64,000 nucleotides of DNA from positions 1,612,001 through 1,676,000 of the forward strand of contig CP073761.1 in NCBI GenBank assembly GCA_018399015.1, given 5' to 3'. The notes below the pieces were generated by a model. The model was not told the DNA's origin. It was given only the letters and a program-made list of their open reading frames with translations, and ran no database searches. Below, in pieces: positions 31,509 to 41,899 of this stretch. The translations under genes were made by a program, and so were the position numbers. Source of the DNA: Cyanobium sp. M30B3 (GTDB taxonomy: Bacteria; Cyanobacteriota; Cyanobacteriia; PCC-6307; Cyanobiaceae). Position 1 is the first letter of the stretch. Every line of letters begins with the position of its first letter.

Positions 31509-32208
31509 TGTCGGCCAGCACCAGCACGGGCGTGGATGGCTGCACCAGCCGGGCCGGGGTGCGCTCCGGCGACTCGCTGGGGTCGAGCAGGCGGCTGAGG
31601 GCCTGGCGCTTGCCCTCGCCGCTCACCAGGAACACCACCTGGCGGGCCGCCGAGAGCACCGGCGCGGTGAGGGTGATGCGGGCCAGACCCTTGCCATCCC
31701 CCACGGTCACCGTGCGCTGGCGCTCACGGGTGGCGGCGGTGCCCGGGAAGAGCGAGGCGGTGTGGCCGTCGTCGCCCAGGCCCAGCAGCACCAGATCCAG
31801 CACCGGCGGCTGTCCGCCGCACAGCTGGGCCAGGGTGGCGGCATAGGCCTCAGCCCCCTGCACGGGATCGGCGAGCTGGGTGGGCACCGGGTGCAGGCAG
31901 GCCGCCTGCCCGGGCCCTGCGGCCATCAGCGTCTCGCGCACCAGACGGGCATTGCTGGCCGGATCGTCGGCACTCACCCAGCGCTCATCACCGAGCAGCA
32001 GGTCCACCCGCTCCCAGGGGAGGTGCTGCTGGCCGAGGTAGCGATAGGCGGCGGCGGGGGTGGTGCCACCGGCCAGGGCGATCTGGCAGCGGTCCCGCTG
32101 GGCCAGGGCCAGATCAATCGCGGAGGCGATGGTCTCGGCGCAGCGGCGGGCCAGGGCGTCGCCGGACTCCACCACCACCAGGCGGGGAGATGGGGAATTC
32201 GCGCTCAT
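31489..32208 (-). CDS. pgl: 6-Phosphogluconolactonase
   Basis: Hydrolyses 6-phosphogluconolactone in the oxidative pentose phosphate pathway, the main NADPH source at night. The product is 239 residues from ATG 32208 (MSANSPSPRLVVVES). It belongs to the SOL/DevB type: ALAGGTTPAAAYRYL, VDLLLGDERWVSADDP and LLGLGDDGHTASLFPG are all present. It begins eight bases after gnd, so the two enzymes of consecutive steps are made together. Confidence 0.95.
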   Translation of the reverse strand: MSANSPSPRLVVVESGDALARRCAETIASAIDLALAQRDRCQIALAGGTTPAAAYRYLGQQHLPWERVDLLLGDERWVSADDPASNARLVRETLMAAGPGQAACLHPVPTQLADPVQGAEAYAATLAQLCGGQPPVLDLVLLGLGDDGHTASLFPGTAATRERQRTVTVGDGKGLARITLTAPVLSAARQVVFLVSGEGKRQALSRLLDPSESPERTPARLVQPSTPVLVLADNGAAPR

Positions 32209-32216
32209 GGAGGGCC

Positions 32217-33635
32217 TCAATCCAGCCACTCGGTGTGGAAGCTGCCCGGCTTGTCCACCCGCTCATAGGTGTGGGAGCCGAAGCAGTCGCGCATGGCCTG
32301 CACCAGGTTCTGGGGCAACCGGCCACTGCGGTAGCTGTCGATGTAGTCGAGGCTGCTGGACAGACAGGGCACGGGGATTCCCGCCAGGGCGGCGCCGGCC
32401 ACCACCTGGCGCAGCCCGGGCAGGCAGCGGTTGATCTCGGCGGCGAACCAGGGATCGAGGATCAGATTGGGCAGGCTCTGGTTGGCGGTGTAGGCGTTCT
32501 GGATGCGCTGCAGCAGCCGGGCGCGGATGATGCAGCCCCCCTTCCAGATCTGACCGATGGCGGCAAAGTCGAGGTTGTAGTTGTGCAGGGCCGAGGCCTC
32601 CTGCAGCAGGGCCATGCCCTGGCCGTAGCTCACGATGCAGGCGGCGATGCAGGCATCGCGCAGGGGCGCCATGGCATCAGCTGGGGTGCCCAGGGCAAAG
32701 CTGTGGGCTGGCGGTGGAGGCAGCAGCGCGCCCGCCTCGAGACGCTGACTGCGCAGGGAGCTGAGCACCCGGGCATTGAGGGCCGCGTAGATGGTGGGCA
32801 CCGGCACCCCCATCTCCAGGGCACTCACCACCGTCCACAGGCCGGTGCCCTTCTGGCCGGCGGAATCCACGATGGCCTCCACCAGATCAGCGCCGGTTTC
32901 GGGGTCCTTGGTGCGCAGGCACACCTCGGTGATCTCCACGAGGAAGGAGGCCAGTTCCTCACTCTGGTTCCACTGGGCCAGCACGTCGGCCATCTGGTCG
33001 CCGTTCATCCCAGCCACCCGCTTCATCAGGTCGTAGGCCTCGGCCAGGATCTGCTCGATGCCGTACTCAATGCCGTTGTGCACGGTCTTGACGAAATGGC
33101 CGGCACCACCTGGTCCGATGTAGGTGACGCAGGGGCCGTCATCCACCTGGGCGGCCATCTTGCGCACCAGCGGTTCAATGGCGTCGTAGGCGGCCTTGGT
33201 GCCCCCGGGCATCATGCTGGGTCCCTCCAGGGCTCCCTTGGCGCCGCCGGAGACACCCATGCCGATGTAGCCGAAACTGCGGCTCTCCAGATCGGCCACC
33301 CGGCGTTCGGTGTCGGCGTAGAGGGAGTTGCCGCCGTCAATCAGCAGATCCCCTTCCTCCAGCAGAGGGGCAATCGACGCGATCGTGGCGTCCACCGGAT
33401 CACCGGCCTTCACCATCATCAGGATGCGCCTGGGCCGCTCCAGGGCCGCCACGAAGTCCTCCAGGGTGGCGGCGCCCACGATGTCCTTGCCGGCACCTCG
33501 GCCTGCGAGGAAGGCCTCCGTCTTGGCCCAGGTGCGGTTGTAAACAACACTGGAGAAACCGTTGCGCTCAGCGTTGAGCACCAGGTTTTCTCCCATGACA
33601 CCCAGGCCGATCAGGCCGAAATGCGCCTTGCCCAT
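32217..33635 (-). CDS. gnd: 6-Phosphogluconate dehydrogenase, decarboxylating
   Basis: Converts 6-phosphogluconate and NADP to ribulose-5-phosphate, CO2 and NADPH. The 472 residues are normal for the long form. The dinucleotide fold reads FGLIGLGVMGENLVLN. The substrate and catalytic signature is IGPGGAGHFVKTVHNGIEYG (the Lys and Asn of KxxHNG), and the C-terminal helix tail ends FHTEWLD. It lies between glgC and pgl. Confidence 0.97.
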   Translation of the reverse strand: MGKAHFGLIGLGVMGENLVLNAERNGFSSVVYNRTWAKTEAFLAGRGAGKDIVGAATLEDFVAALERPRRILMMVKAGDPVDATIASIAPLLEEGDLLIDGGNSLYADTERRVADLESRSFGYIGMGVSGGAKGALEGPSMMPGGTKAAYDAIEPLVRKMAAQVDDGPCVTYIGPGGAGHFVKTVHNGIEYGIEQILAEAYDLMKRVAGMNGDQMADVLAQWNQSEELASFLVEITEVCLRTKDPETGADLVEAIVDSAGQKGTGLWTVVSALEMGVPVPTIYAALNARVLSSLRSQRLEAGALLPPPPAHSFALGTPADAMAPLRDACIAACIVSYGQGMALLQEASALHNYNLDFAAIGQIWKGGCIIRARLLQRIQNAYTANQSLPNLILDPWFAAEINRCLPGLRQVVAGAALAGIPVPCLSSSLDYIDSYRSGRLPQNLVQAMRDCFGSHTYERVDKPGSFHTEWLD

Positions 33636-33754
33636 GACTGCGTTGCTCTGGCATTCCCCGCCAGTGTGACCAAGCCTGCAGCGGGGAGGCCAGTTCCTTT
33701 ACAACCTGGTGGCTCTCTGTCAGGGACTCCTGTCATGGCTGGACTGGTGGGCGG

Positions 33755-35050
33755 TCAGATCACGGTGCCATCGGCAATGGTGCCGTTTTTCACCACCACC
33801 ACAATGCCGTTGCGAATGTAGAAATTCAGCTCCGGCCGATCGGCTTCCTCGATCCGGTCCTTGTTGATGATGGTGACGTTGCTACCGATCCGCACGTTCT
33901 TGTCGATGATCGCCCCCTTCACCGTGGTGCCTTGGCCGATCCCCATGGGGATCCCACCCCGTTCGCGCAGCAGGGCCCTCTCTTCGGATGACTCAAAGAA
34001 ATCGCAACCCATCACCAGGGTGTCCTGGAGAACCACCTCATCCTCCACCCGGCTTCGTACACCGAGCACACAGTGATGGATGCTGCACGCCTTCAGCAGT
34101 GAACCTTCGCCGATGATCGACTCGGTGACCTGGGCATCCTGCAGCTTGCTGGGCGGCAAGTAACGCGGTCTCGTGTAGATGGGGAATTTCTCGTCGTAGA
34201 ACGAGAACGGTGGGTTGGGCTGCTGGGTGAGGGCCAGGTTGGCTTCGTAGAAGGCGCCGATGGTCCCGATATCCTCCCAGTAGTCGTCAAAGAGATAGCT
34301 CTGCAAGCGATCGCCACGGGCCAGGGAGGCAGGAATCAGCTCCTTGCCGAAATCAGTGGCATTGGGATTGGTGGCCAGCAGATCAAACAGAGTGTCCCTG
34401 CTGAACACATAGATCCCCATCGAGGCGAGGTGGGGGCGCCGTTGAGCTTCCTCCGGCGAGAGTCCGAGACTCTGGGTATCCACCCGCATCGCCTGGAGGG
34501 CATCGCCCTTGGGCTTTTCCCTGAATTCCTGAATGCGACCATCCGAATCGGTGCGCATCAGCCCGAATGATTGGGCCTGCTCGGGATCCACCGGCAGGGC
34601 ACCCACCGAAAGCTGGGCTTTGGTGTCGATGTGGTGCTGCACAAAGCGGCTGTAATCCATCCGGTAAAGCTGGTCACCGGAGAGGATCAGGTAGTGGTCC
34701 ACATCCCACTCCTGAAAAAGCCACTGGTATTTGCGTACGGCATCGGCTGTACCTTCAAACCAGCTGGGGCTGTCGGGCGTTTGCTGCGCTGCCAGCACTT
34801 CCACAAAACCCTGGCCAAAACCAGCGGAGAGGTTGTAGCTCATCGTCAGGTGACGGTTGAGCGAAGCGCTGTTGAATTGGGTCAACACATAGATCTTATT
34901 GATCTCCGAGTTGATGCAGTTGCTGATCGGGATATCAATGAGCCTGTATTTGCCAGCCAGGGGGACCGCCGGCTTGGCCCGCATCTTGGTGAGGGGATAG
35001 AGGCGAGTGCCTGCCCCGCCGCCCAGGATGATCGCCAGTACTCGCTTCAT
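33755..35050 (-). CDS. glgC: Glucose-1-phosphate adenylyltransferase
   Basis: Makes ADP-glucose for glycogen synthesis, the committed and regulated step (3-phosphoglycerate activates, phosphate inhibits). The 431 residues start at ATG 35050 ([20 protein letters not shown]). [19 protein letters not shown] is the ADP-glucose/catalytic region, [11 protein letters not shown] is the metal site, and a left-handed beta-helix domain ends the protein. The in-frame extension to 35065 is not needed. Confidence 0.97.
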   Translation of the reverse strand: MKRVLAIILGGGAGTRLYPLTKMRAKPAVPLAGKYRLIDIPISNCINSEINKIYVLTQFNSASLNRHLTMSYNLSAGFGQGFVEVLAAQQTPDSPSWFEGTADAVRKYQWLFQEWDVDHYLILSGDQLYRMDYSRFVQHHIDTKAQLSVGALPVDPEQAQSFGLMRTDSDGRIQEFREKPKGDALQAMRVDTQSLGLSPEEAQRRPHLASMGIYVFSRDTLFDLLATNPNATDFGKELIPASLARGDRLQSYLFDDYWEDIGTIGAFYEANLALTQQPNPPFSFYDEKFPIYTRPRYLPPSKLQDAQVTESIIGEGSLLKACSIHHCVLGVRSRVEDEVVLQDTLVMGCDFFESSEERALLRERGGIPMGIGQGTTVKGAIIDKNVRIGSNVTIINKDRIEEADRPELNFYIRNGIVVVVKNGTIADGTVI

Positions 35051-35155
35051 GCCGCCAGGGTCCATCCATGGGATGCTGCGACCGTAGGGGACAGCACTGC
35101 CATCAGGCGAGATCCGCCAACACGGACGGCACGAACTGTTGCAGACAGGTGCTGC

Positions 35156-36466
35156 TCATCCGGGTTGCACGGGATCGGCCAGGTCAAACAGCTCCTCGAG
35201 CACACGCATGGCGGAGTGGCGCTGCTGGCGCGGCTGGGGGGCGCGGATGTTGGTGACCGGAGTGTGGAGAATCTTATTGATGATGCCCTTGCTGAGGGCC
35301 TCCACCACCTTGCGCTCGCGGGCGGAGAGGTCGGGGCCCATGCGGCTGAGTGCCTTCTGCAGTTCCTGCTCGCGGATGTCCTCGAGGTGGCGACGCAGGC
35401 GATTGACAACCGGCACCGCCTCCAGACCATCCCACCACTCCAGGAACAGCCGGGCCTCCTCAGCGAGCATGCCCTCGGCCTCGGCGGCGACTTCACGGCG
35501 AGCCTCCTGGTTGCGGGCCACCACCTCCTGCAGGTCGTCCACATCAAACGACTGCACTCCACTGAGACCGGCCGCGTCGGCCGCAATGTTGCGTGGTACG
35601 CCGATATCAATCAACATCAGGGAGCTGCGCCGGTTCAGCTGGGCGAGCCGCCCGGCCGTGATGATCGGTTCATCGGCAGCGGTGCTGGTAAAGATCAGCG
35701 AGCAGGTGCTGAGGCAGTGGTCCAGATCCGCAAGGGGACGGCACTGCACCGGCAGGGCAGGGAAGTCTGCGGCCAGCAGTTCGGCCCTGCTCACCGTGCG
35801 GTTGAGCAGCACCACACCCCGGCAACCCTTGGCCTGCAGGTGCTGGAGCAGCAGGCGGGACATGCGTCCAGCGCCCACCACCGCCACCTGTTCCTGATCG
35901 AGGGGCACCAGTTCATCGAGGCCGCGGCTCTGCCCCACCTTCAGCTGGGCGAGTTCAACGGCCGCGGAACTGATCGACACCGCGCCGGTGCCCAGGTTGG
36001 TTTCGGTGCGCACCCGTTTGCCCGTGCTCACCGCCTGGTTGAGCAGGCGGTTGAGGATGGGCCCCACGGACTGGTGCTCCTGGCCCAGCCGCACCATGCG
36101 TTTCACCTGGGAGAGAATCTGGCCTTCGCCGAGGACCAGGGAGTCGAGACCAGCGGCAACGCGCAGCAGGTGGCCGATCGCCTCTTCGTGGTGGTAGGTG
36201 AACAGATGGGGCGAGAGTTCATCCAGCTCCAGGCCGGAATGCTGGCTGAGAAAGGAGCCCACGGCGTGGATCCCCTGCTCCGGGTGGCGGAGCAGGGTGT
36301 AGATCTCCAGCCGGTTGCAGGTGCTGAGGATCGAGGCCTCCAGCACCTGGTCGTCGCTGCGGAGCTGCTGGAGGGAGTTCTCCATGGTCTGCTCCGGGAT
36401 GCTGAGCCGCTCCCGGATTTCCACCGGGGCGGTGCGATGGCTCAGTCCGACGACCGCGATGTGCAT
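35156..36466 (-). CDS. hemA: Glutamyl-tRNA reductase
   Basis: NADPH-dependent reduction of glutamyl-tRNA to glutamate-1-semialdehyde, the first step of haem, chlorophyll and bilin synthesis. Of 436 residues, Cys50 in ILSTCNRLEIY is the nucleophile. GLSHRTAPVEIRE is the N-terminal signature, LGEGQILSQVK is also conserved, and the NADP fold is AVVGAGRMSRLLLQHL. The C-terminal dimer helix ends the protein. Its position in a carbon-metabolism cluster links pigment supply with carbon status. Confidence 0.97.
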   Translation of the reverse strand: MHIAVVGLSHRTAPVEIRERLSIPEQTMENSLQQLRSDDQVLEASILSTCNRLEIYTLLRHPEQGIHAVGSFLSQHSGLELDELSPHLFTYHHEEAIGHLLRVAAGLDSLVLGEGQILSQVKRMVRLGQEHQSVGPILNRLLNQAVSTGKRVRTETNLGTGAVSISSAAVELAQLKVGQSRGLDELVPLDQEQVAVVGAGRMSRLLLQHLQAKGCRGVVLLNRTVSRAELLAADFPALPVQCRPLADLDHCLSTCSLIFTSTAADEPIITAGRLAQLNRRSSLMLIDIGVPRNIAADAAGLSGVQSFDVDDLQEVVARNQEARREVAAEAEGMLAEEARLFLEWWDGLEAVPVVNRLRRHLEDIREQELQKALSRMGPDLSARERKVVEALSKGIINKILHTPVTNIRAPQPRQQRHSAMRVLEELFDLADPVQPG

Positions 36467-36504
36467 GGTGGGAACAGAGAGCGTCGATAGCAGGCGCGAC
36501 CCGG

Positions 36505-37509
36505 TCAGCGCAGAGCGATGCTCTGGGCGCCGTCCTTGATATGGATGGTGTTGGTGAACCGGGCGGTGTTGTCGAGGGTACTGATCACCAGGGAGCTGGT
36601 GCGAATGCAGTCCTTTTCAAACTTCACACCGTGGAACAGCAGACCATCGGTGATGCCACTACCAGCGAACACCACGTTCTCACCGGAGGCCAGTTCCTCG
36701 GCTTCGTAAATCTTATCCACGTCGGTGATGCCCATCTCATTGAGGCGGGCGATGTTGCCTTCCTTGGTGTAATCGGCCCACTCAGAGGTCTGAGCAATGG
36801 CAGGGTCGTACACCAGCTGACCCTGGAAGTGGCCACCCAGGGCCCGCATGGCAGCCGCAGAGATCACCCCTTCGGGGGCGGCGCCGATACCCATCAGGCA
36901 GTGGGTGCCCGTGCCGGCAAAACCGCAGGCAATGGCAGCCTGCACATCACCGTCGGAGATGGGCTGCACGCGGGCCCCGGTGGCCCGGATCTCGGCGATC
37001 AGATCCTTGTGGCGGGCTCGGTCCATCACCACGATGGTGAGCTCGCTGGCGGCCAGCCCCAGGCACTGGCTGAGGATCTGGATGTTTTCAGTGGCCGACT
37101 TGCGGATGTCCACCTTGCCCTTGGCGGCCGGGGGTGCCGCCAGCTTCTTCATGTAGAAGTCGGGGGCGTTGAACAGGCCACCGCGGTCGGAGGCCGCGAG
37201 CACGGCCATGGATCCCCGCTGGCTGTTGGCGCAGAGGTTGGTTCCCTCGCAGGGATCCACGGCGAAGTCCACGCCAGGGCCGGTGCCGCTGCCCACCTCT
37301 TCGCCGATGTAGAGCATCGGCGCCTCGTCGCGCTCGCCCTCACCGATCACGATGCGCCCCTGCATCTGAATCTGGCCCATGCGCTTGCGCATGGCTTCCA
37401 CTGCAGCTGCGTCGGCTTCGTCCTTCTTGCCCAGGCCGGTCAGTTCGGCGGAGGCAATGGCGGCCTGTTCAACGACCTCGAGAATTTCCTGAATGAGGGT
37501 GCGATCCAC
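36505..37509 (-). CDS. glpX: Class II fructose-1,6-/sedoheptulose-1,7-bisphosphatase
   Basis: The cyanobacterial bifunctional Calvin-cycle phosphatase of the GlpX type. It starts at GTG 37509 ([18 protein letters not shown]), giving exactly 334 residues, the family length. [18 protein letters not shown] and [14 protein letters not shown] form the metal and phosphate site, and [20 protein letters not shown] is a later signature. It is the first gene of the hemA-glgC-gnd-pgl run and is divergent from rpe. Confidence 0.96.
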   Translation of the reverse strand: MDRTLIQEILEVVEQAAIASAELTGLGKKDEADAAAVEAMRKRMGQIQMQGRIVIGEGERDEAPMLYIGEEVGSGTGPGVDFAVDPCEGTNLCANSQRGSMAVLAASDRGGLFNAPDFYMKKLAAPPAAKGKVDIRKSATENIQILSQCLGLAASELTIVVMDRARHKDLIAEIRATGARVQPISDGDVQAAIACGFAGTGTHCLMGIGAAPEGVISAAAMRALGGHFQGQLVYDPAIAQTSEWADYTKEGNIARLNEMGITDVDKIYEAEELASGENVVFAGSGITDGLLFHGVKFEKDCIRTSSLVISTLDNTARFTNTIHIKDGAQSIALR

Positions 37510-37719
37510 GGTGATCCGGCTGGGGGGAGGGAGACTGGAGGCGCGGGAGCCGGGAGCACAGAATCCAGGGTTGGCTGGATGGCCCTCGGGGCCAGGCTGG
37601 ACAAAGTCCTGTCGCTGCGCGGCCTCTCGGGCCTGAAGCGGGGTCACTGTATCAGCGCCGCATCAGCCGCTCCCGGCCCCGGCAGGCCGCGATCCCTGGG
37701 GGCTGACAGGCGAGCTGCC

Positions 37720-37725
37720 TAGAAT
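37720..37725 (+). promoter_or_regulatory. Candidate -10 box of rpe
   Basis: TAGAAT lies 28 bases before the rpe start codon. A convincing -35 element is not seen. Confidence 0.35.
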
Positions 37726-37752
37726 CTTCACCTCCAAGCCCGAGCCATTCCC

Positions 37753-38436
37753 ATGACCAGCAAGTCCCTGGTGGTGTCGCCGTCGATCCTCTCGGCCGAC
37801 TTTTCGCGCCTGGGTGAGGACGTGCGTGCTGTGGATCAGGCCGGTGCCGACTGGATCCACGTGGATGTGATGGACGGCCGCTTTGTGCCCAACATCACCA
37901 TTGGTCCCCTGATCGTGGAGGCCCTTCGGCCTGTCACCAGCAAACCGCTGGACGTTCATCTGATGATCGTGGAGCCCGAGAAGTACGTGGCCGACTTCGC
38001 CAGGGCGGGAGCCGACATCATCTCGGTGCAAGTGGAGGCCTGCCCTCACCTGCACAGGAACCTGGCCCAGATCAAGGATCTCGGCAAGATGGCCGGTGCC
38101 GTGCTCAACCCCAGCACCCCCCTCGACACCCTGGAGTACTGCCTGGAACTCTGCGACCTGGTGCTGGTGATGAGCGTGAACCCTGGCTTCGGCGGCCAGA
38201 GCTTCATCGAGAGCCAGGTGCAGAAGATCCGCGATCTGCGCCGCCTGTGCGACGAGAAGGGACTCGACCCCTGGATCGAAGTGGACGGCGGCATCAAGCC
38301 CGCCAATGCCTGGAAGGTGATCGAAGCGGGAGCCAACGCGATCGTGAGTGGCTCCGGCGTGTTCGGAGCCGCCGACTACGCCCAGGCGATTCAGGGGATC
38401 CGCAGCAGCCGCCGGCCTGAGCCGGCGCTGGTGTGA
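37753..38436 (+). CDS. rpe: Ribulose-phosphate 3-epimerase
   Basis: Interconverts ribulose-5-phosphate and xylulose-5-phosphate in the Calvin and pentose phosphate cycles. 227-residue TIM barrel. Metal and catalytic motifs are [37 protein letters not shown] and [11 protein letters not shown]. It is divergent from glpX, so Calvin-cycle genes face each other across a 243-base spacer. An intrinsic terminator follows. Confidence 0.97.
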   Translation: MTSKSLVVSPSILSADFSRLGEDVRAVDQAGADWIHVDVMDGRFVPNITIGPLIVEALRPVTSKPLDVHLMIVEPEKYVADFARAGADIISVQVEACPHLHRNLAQIKDLGKMAGAVLNPSTPLDTLEYCLELCDLVLVMSVNPGFGGQSFIESQVQKIRDLRRLCDEKGLDPWIEVDGGIKPANAWKVIEAGANAIVSGSGVFGAADYAQAIQGIRSSRRPEPALV

Positions 38437-38489
38437 GCCCCGGCCCATCCGAAGCCGTTCAACGGCCTGACAACTGCCTGAATGCATCT

Positions 38490-38519
38490 GGGGAGCATCG
38501 CGCTCCCCTTGTTTGGTTT
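38490..38519 (+). terminator. Intrinsic terminator of rpe
   Basis: GGGGAGC (38490-38496), loop ATCGC and GCTCCCC (38502-38508) are followed by the T-rich TTGTTTGGTTT. It lies just before the ccsA stop codon on the other strand. Confidence 0.75.
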
Positions 38520-38533
38520 GAAAGGCTGTCTGC

Positions 38534-39457
38534 TCAGCTCTCGAAGAACCAGCCGTAGCTGTGCAGGCCGATGCCGAGCAGGTTCACACCGATGTAGCAG
38601 ACGGCGATCACCACTAGGCCCACCGAGGCCACGATCGCCGGCCGGCGCCCCTGCCAGCCGCGAATCAGCCGGGTGTGGAGGTAGGCGGCATAGACCAGCC
38701 AGCAGATCAGGGCCCAGGTTTCCTTCGGGTCCCAGCTCCACCAGCTGCCCCAGGCCTCATTGGCCCACACAGCTCCGCTCACCAGGCCCACAGAAAGCAA
38801 CAGAAAGCCCACCGTGATCGTGCGGTAGCTGAGGGAGTCGAGTTGCTCAGCCAGCGAGAGGTTCACGCTGCTCAGGTTCAGAGGAGCAGCCATCGCGCCA
38901 GGTCCGTCACTGGCCAGGGAGGCCTGGCGGAAGCCACCGCTGCCGATGGAGCTGCTGCGCAGCTCCACTTGCTGATCCCGGTCGGTGACCAACACGGCCA
39001 CGGAGAGCAGCGAGCCCACCAGCAGGGCCGCATAGCTGAGCATGATCACGCTCACGTGCATCACCAGCCAGCTGGATCGCAGGGCCGGCACCAGGGGGGA
39101 GGCCGACTGCAGCCGGTCGGGCAGGGCGAAGCTGGCAAAGGCCACACAGCCGAGCGCCATGGGGGTGGCGGCGGCAGGCACCAGGGGGGAGGGCCAGGTG
39201 CGCTCCACCAGCAACTGGGTGAGGGTGCAGCCCCAGGCCAGGAAGCAGAGCGACTCGTAGAGATTGCTGATCGGGAAATGGCCGGAGTCGAGCCAGCGCA
39301 GCACCAGCTGGGCCGTGAGGCAGAGATTGGCGCTGGCCACCAGTACACGCACCCAGGGATTGGCCCTGCCGCCACTCACCGACCAGAAGGCCAGGGGCAA
39401 CACCAGCAACAGCAACGCAAAGGCCGCCAGTCCCAGACCCAGAACCGGGTCACGCAT
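38534..39457 (-). CDS. ccsA: Cytochrome c biogenesis protein CcsA
   Basis: Membrane haem-handling subunit of the System II (Ccs1-CcsA) apparatus that attaches haem to apocytochromes c on the lumenal side. The 307 residues start at ATG 39457. Several hydrophobic helices surround the tryptophan-rich haem signature [29 protein letters not shown] and [15 protein letters not shown] carry conserved histidines. The start could also be a TTG nine bases upstream. It follows lptF in the same transcriptional direction. Confidence 0.92.
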   Translation of the reverse strand: MRDPVLGLGLAAFALLLLVLPLAFWSVSGGRANPWVRVLVASANLCLTAQLVLRWLDSGHFPISNLYESLCFLAWGCTLTQLLVERTWPSPLVPAAATPMALGCVAFASFALPDRLQSASPLVPALRSSWLVMHVSVIMLSYAALLVGSLLSVAVLVTDRDQQVELRSSSIGSGGFRQASLASDGPGAMAAPLNLSSVNLSLAEQLDSLSYRTITVGFLLLSVGLVSGAVWANEAWGSWWSWDPKETWALICWLVYAAYLHTRLIRGWQGRRPAIVASVGLVVIAVCYIGVNLLGIGLHSYGWFFES

Positions 39458-39523
39458 CAGGTCAGTCAAGGGCTCAGCAACACCTCGGCCCAGTCTGCCG
39501 TGTGCCAGGCCCAAGCTGGGCGT

Positions 39524-40702
39524 TCAGCGGCTGGCCCGACGCAGCAGTACCAGGCCGATCAGCACGAAGATCAGCACCGGTGCCCAGGCCGTCATGAGCG
39601 GTGGCAGGGCCCCGTTCACCCCCATGGCACTGAAGCTGAAGGCCACCAGGTAATAGCTGAAGATCAACACCACACTCAGGCCGAAACCCTGGCTGCGGCT
39701 GCGCTTGGAATTGGGCCTGACGCCCAGGCTGCTGCCCAGCAGACCGAACACCAGGCACACGGCCGGGAAGGAGAACTTCTCGGCAATGCGCACGCGCATC
39801 TTGCGGGCTGCCTGGCGGTCGCCGGACTCGCGCAGCAGCCGTTCCGCCGTGCGTGCCTGGCCGATGGTCATGGTGTTGGCATCCGTGGGCAGTTCGGCGA
39901 CCCGGATCGGTTGATTGCCCAGGGGGTAGAGATACCGATCAAACCGGGCGGAGGTGTTGGGGGCATCTTCACCATCGGCAACCACATAGACATGGCCGTT
40001 GATGAATTCCCACTGGGCCTCCTTCTCACTCCACCGGGCCTTCTCGGCGGTGAGCATCAAGCGCTGGCCTGCCCGGGAGAGATCGAGCAGCGTGACCTGT
40101 TCCATCACCCCCTCATTGAAACGCTGGGCATAGAAGAAATGGGTGAGTGCCCTCTCTTTGGTGCCATCCTCTGCAACGATCTGGCCGAAACGGGTGTAGG
40201 TGACGCGGTTCCTCTGTTCACCTGCCACGGCCCGGCCGATCGCCCGATTGAGGGTGGCCTTGGCCTGCACCAGGGTGTGCGGCACCAGGGCCTCGTTGAA
40301 GGAGAAGGTGAGCAGGGTCATCACCAGGGCCAGGCCCAGGGCTGGCACCACCATCCGCCAGGTGGGCACGCCCACGCTGCGCAGAGCGGTGAGTTCGCTG
40401 TTTCCCGTGAGCTTGCTGTAGGTGAGCAGGGTGGCCATCAACGTGGCCATCGGGAACGAGAGCACCAGGAACGAAGGCAGCTCCAGCAGCAGCACGCGGG
40501 CGGCCACATCCAGGGGCAAACCGGATTCAGCGATGCGGCGCACCAGCTCGAACACGGCGCCAACGGAGAGGGAGACCGCCGTGAAGGAGGCGATGCCGAA
40601 CAGCAGAGGACCCAGCAGTTCGGAGAGCAACCAGCGATCCAGCAGCGGAACGCGAGTCCTGATCTGCCCAAGCGGCCTGAACCGGCGCATCAGGGCGTTC
40701 AC
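39524..40702 (-). CDS. LptF/LptG-family permease of LPS export
   Basis: Transmembrane subunit (YjgP/YjgQ family) of the ABC transporter that extracts LPS from the inner membrane. 392 residues with three N-terminal helices (LDRWLLSELLGPLLFGIASF; PSFLVLSFPMATLMATLL; VVPALGLALVMTLLTFSFN), a periplasmic beta-jellyroll domain and three C-terminal helices. Only one such gene is present, as is common in cyanobacteria, so it may act as a homodimer in place of LptF plus LptG. The GTG start overlaps the lptB stop (GTGA); an in-frame ATG lies four codons later. Confidence 0.9.
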   Translation of the reverse strand: MNALMRRFRPLGQIRTRVPLLDRWLLSELLGPLLFGIASFTAVSLSVGAVFELVRRIAESGLPLDVAARVLLLELPSFLVLSFPMATLMATLLTYSKLTGNSELTALRSVGVPTWRMVVPALGLALVMTLLTFSFNEALVPHTLVQAKATLNRAIGRAVAGEQRNRVTYTRFGQIVAEDGTKERALTHFFYAQRFNEGVMEQVTLLDLSRAGQRLMLTAEKARWSEKEAQWEFINGHVYVVADGEDAPNTSARFDRYLYPLGNQPIRVAELPTDANTMTIGQARTAERLLRESGDRQAARKMRVRIAEKFSFPAVCLVFGLLGSSLGVRPNSKRSRSQGFGLSVVLIFSYYLVAFSFSAMGVNGALPPLMTAWAPVLIFVLIGLVLLRRASR

Positions 40703-41427
40703 AACCGGAAGCCCTCCCCGAGATAGTGGCGCCGCACCTGGGGATCATCCCCCACGGTGGTGGAGTCACCGGCCGCCAGAATCGCGCCCTGCGAAAGGAT
40801 GTAGGCCCGGTCGGTGATGGCCAGGGTCTCGCGCACGTTGTGGTCGGTGATCAGGATTCCCATGCCGCGCTGGCGCAGCCCGGCGATCAGCTCCTGCAGA
40901 TCGGCCACAGCGATGGGATCCACTCCGGCGAATGGCTCATCGAGCAGCAGGTAGCGGGGCCCGCGCGCTCCCACCGCCAGGGCGCGGGCCACTTCACAGC
41001 GTCGGCGCTCCCCACCGGAGAGCTGCTGGCCGCGACTGTGCTGGAAGGCCGTGAGGTGGAACTCCTCCACCAGGGAATCCAGCCTGCTGCGCCGCTGCGG
41101 CCGCTCGAGCCCACTCTGTTCCAGGGCAAGTTCCAGGTTCTGACGAACACTGAGCTGACGGAACACACTGGCCTCCTGGGGCAGGTAGCCGATTCCCAGT
41201 CGCGCCCGTTGGGGCATCGCGTACGCCTCGATGCTGTGCCCGTCCAGCAGCACCCGGCCGTGGTCGGGGCGGAGCAGGCCTGTGACCAGGCCGAAGGTGG
41301 TGGTCTTTCCAGCCCCGTTCGGACCGAGCAGTCCCACCACCTCACCGGGTTCGAGCTGGATGGACACGTGGTTCACGAGCACCCGGCCGCCGATGGCCAG
41401 CACGACGTCGTCGAGCGCAAGGCTCAT
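40699..41427 (-). CDS. lptB: LPS export ABC transporter ATP-binding protein
   Basis: 242-residue ATPase powering LPS extraction. Walker A is GPNGAGKTTTF, the signature motif is QLSGGERRRCEVARAL, Walker B is YLLLDEPFAGVDPI, and the H-loop is ILITDHNVRE. GYLPQEASVFRQLSV around the Q-loop is the LptB pattern. Its start overlaps the lptA stop (ATGA), and its end overlaps the permease. Confidence 0.96.
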   Translation of the reverse strand: MSLALDDVVLAIGGRVLVNHVSIQLEPGEVVGLLGPNGAGKTTTFGLVTGLLRPDHGRVLLDGHSIEAYAMPQRARLGIGYLPQEASVFRQLSVRQNLELALEQSGLERPQRRSRLDSLVEEFHLTAFQHSRGQQLSGGERRRCEVARALAVGARGPRYLLLDEPFAGVDPIAVADLQELIAGLRQRGMGILITDHNVRETLAITDRAYILSQGAILAAGDSTTVGDDPQVRRHYLGEGFRL

Positions 41428-41888
41428 GGCGTGGTGCGATCGGGCTTGTCAGCCGTCAGGGGAGCGATCGGAAAGCTGCTGAGCACCTGCTGGCCCGCAG
41501 TGGGTTCGGCCACCAATCGCTGCTGGTCCACCAGATAGGTGATGCGCTCAGCCCGCAGCGACGGGCCGTCGGCCTGGATCACATCCACGTCGCCACTGAG
41601 CACAACCCGACCCTCCCGGCTGAAGTACTGGGCCTGGCGGGCCGTGGCCACCAGGCGGCGGTCGGGATAGACGATGCGCACGTTGCCACTGGCCGTGACC
41701 ACGCCGGTGAGATTGTCGGCCCGCTGGACGTCCGATTCGATCGACACCACCCCGGTGGTGGGCGTCACCACCTGAGGCTCGGCGTGGCCCACGCTGCCGG
41801 CGGCAAGGGTACACAGAGTGAGGCCGAGGACCAGTCCAGGAGAGCGGACGTGACGCAACAGGGCAGAGATGGGCTGGGCTCGGGGCAT
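41424..41888 (-). CDS. lptA: LptA-like periplasmic LPS transport protein
   Basis: 154-residue OstA-domain protein forming the periplasmic bridge for LPS. The start is ATG 41888 (MPRAQPISALL), with a signal peptide (LVLGLTLCTLAAGSVGHA). The mature part has the LptA strands VSIESDVQRADNLTGVVTAS, NVRIVYPDRRLVATARQAQY and GDVDVIQADGPSLRAERITY. It lies 11 bases after the DUF309 gene and is coupled to lptB. Confidence 0.88.
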   Translation of the reverse strand: MPRAQPISALLRHVRSPGLVLGLTLCTLAAGSVGHAEPQVVTPTTGVVSIESDVQRADNLTGVVTASGNVRIVYPDRRLVATARQAQYFSREGRVVLSGDVDVIQADGPSLRAERITYLVDQQRLVAEPTAGQQVLSSFPIAPLTADKPDRTTP

Positions 41889-41899
41889 CGCTTCCAAAT

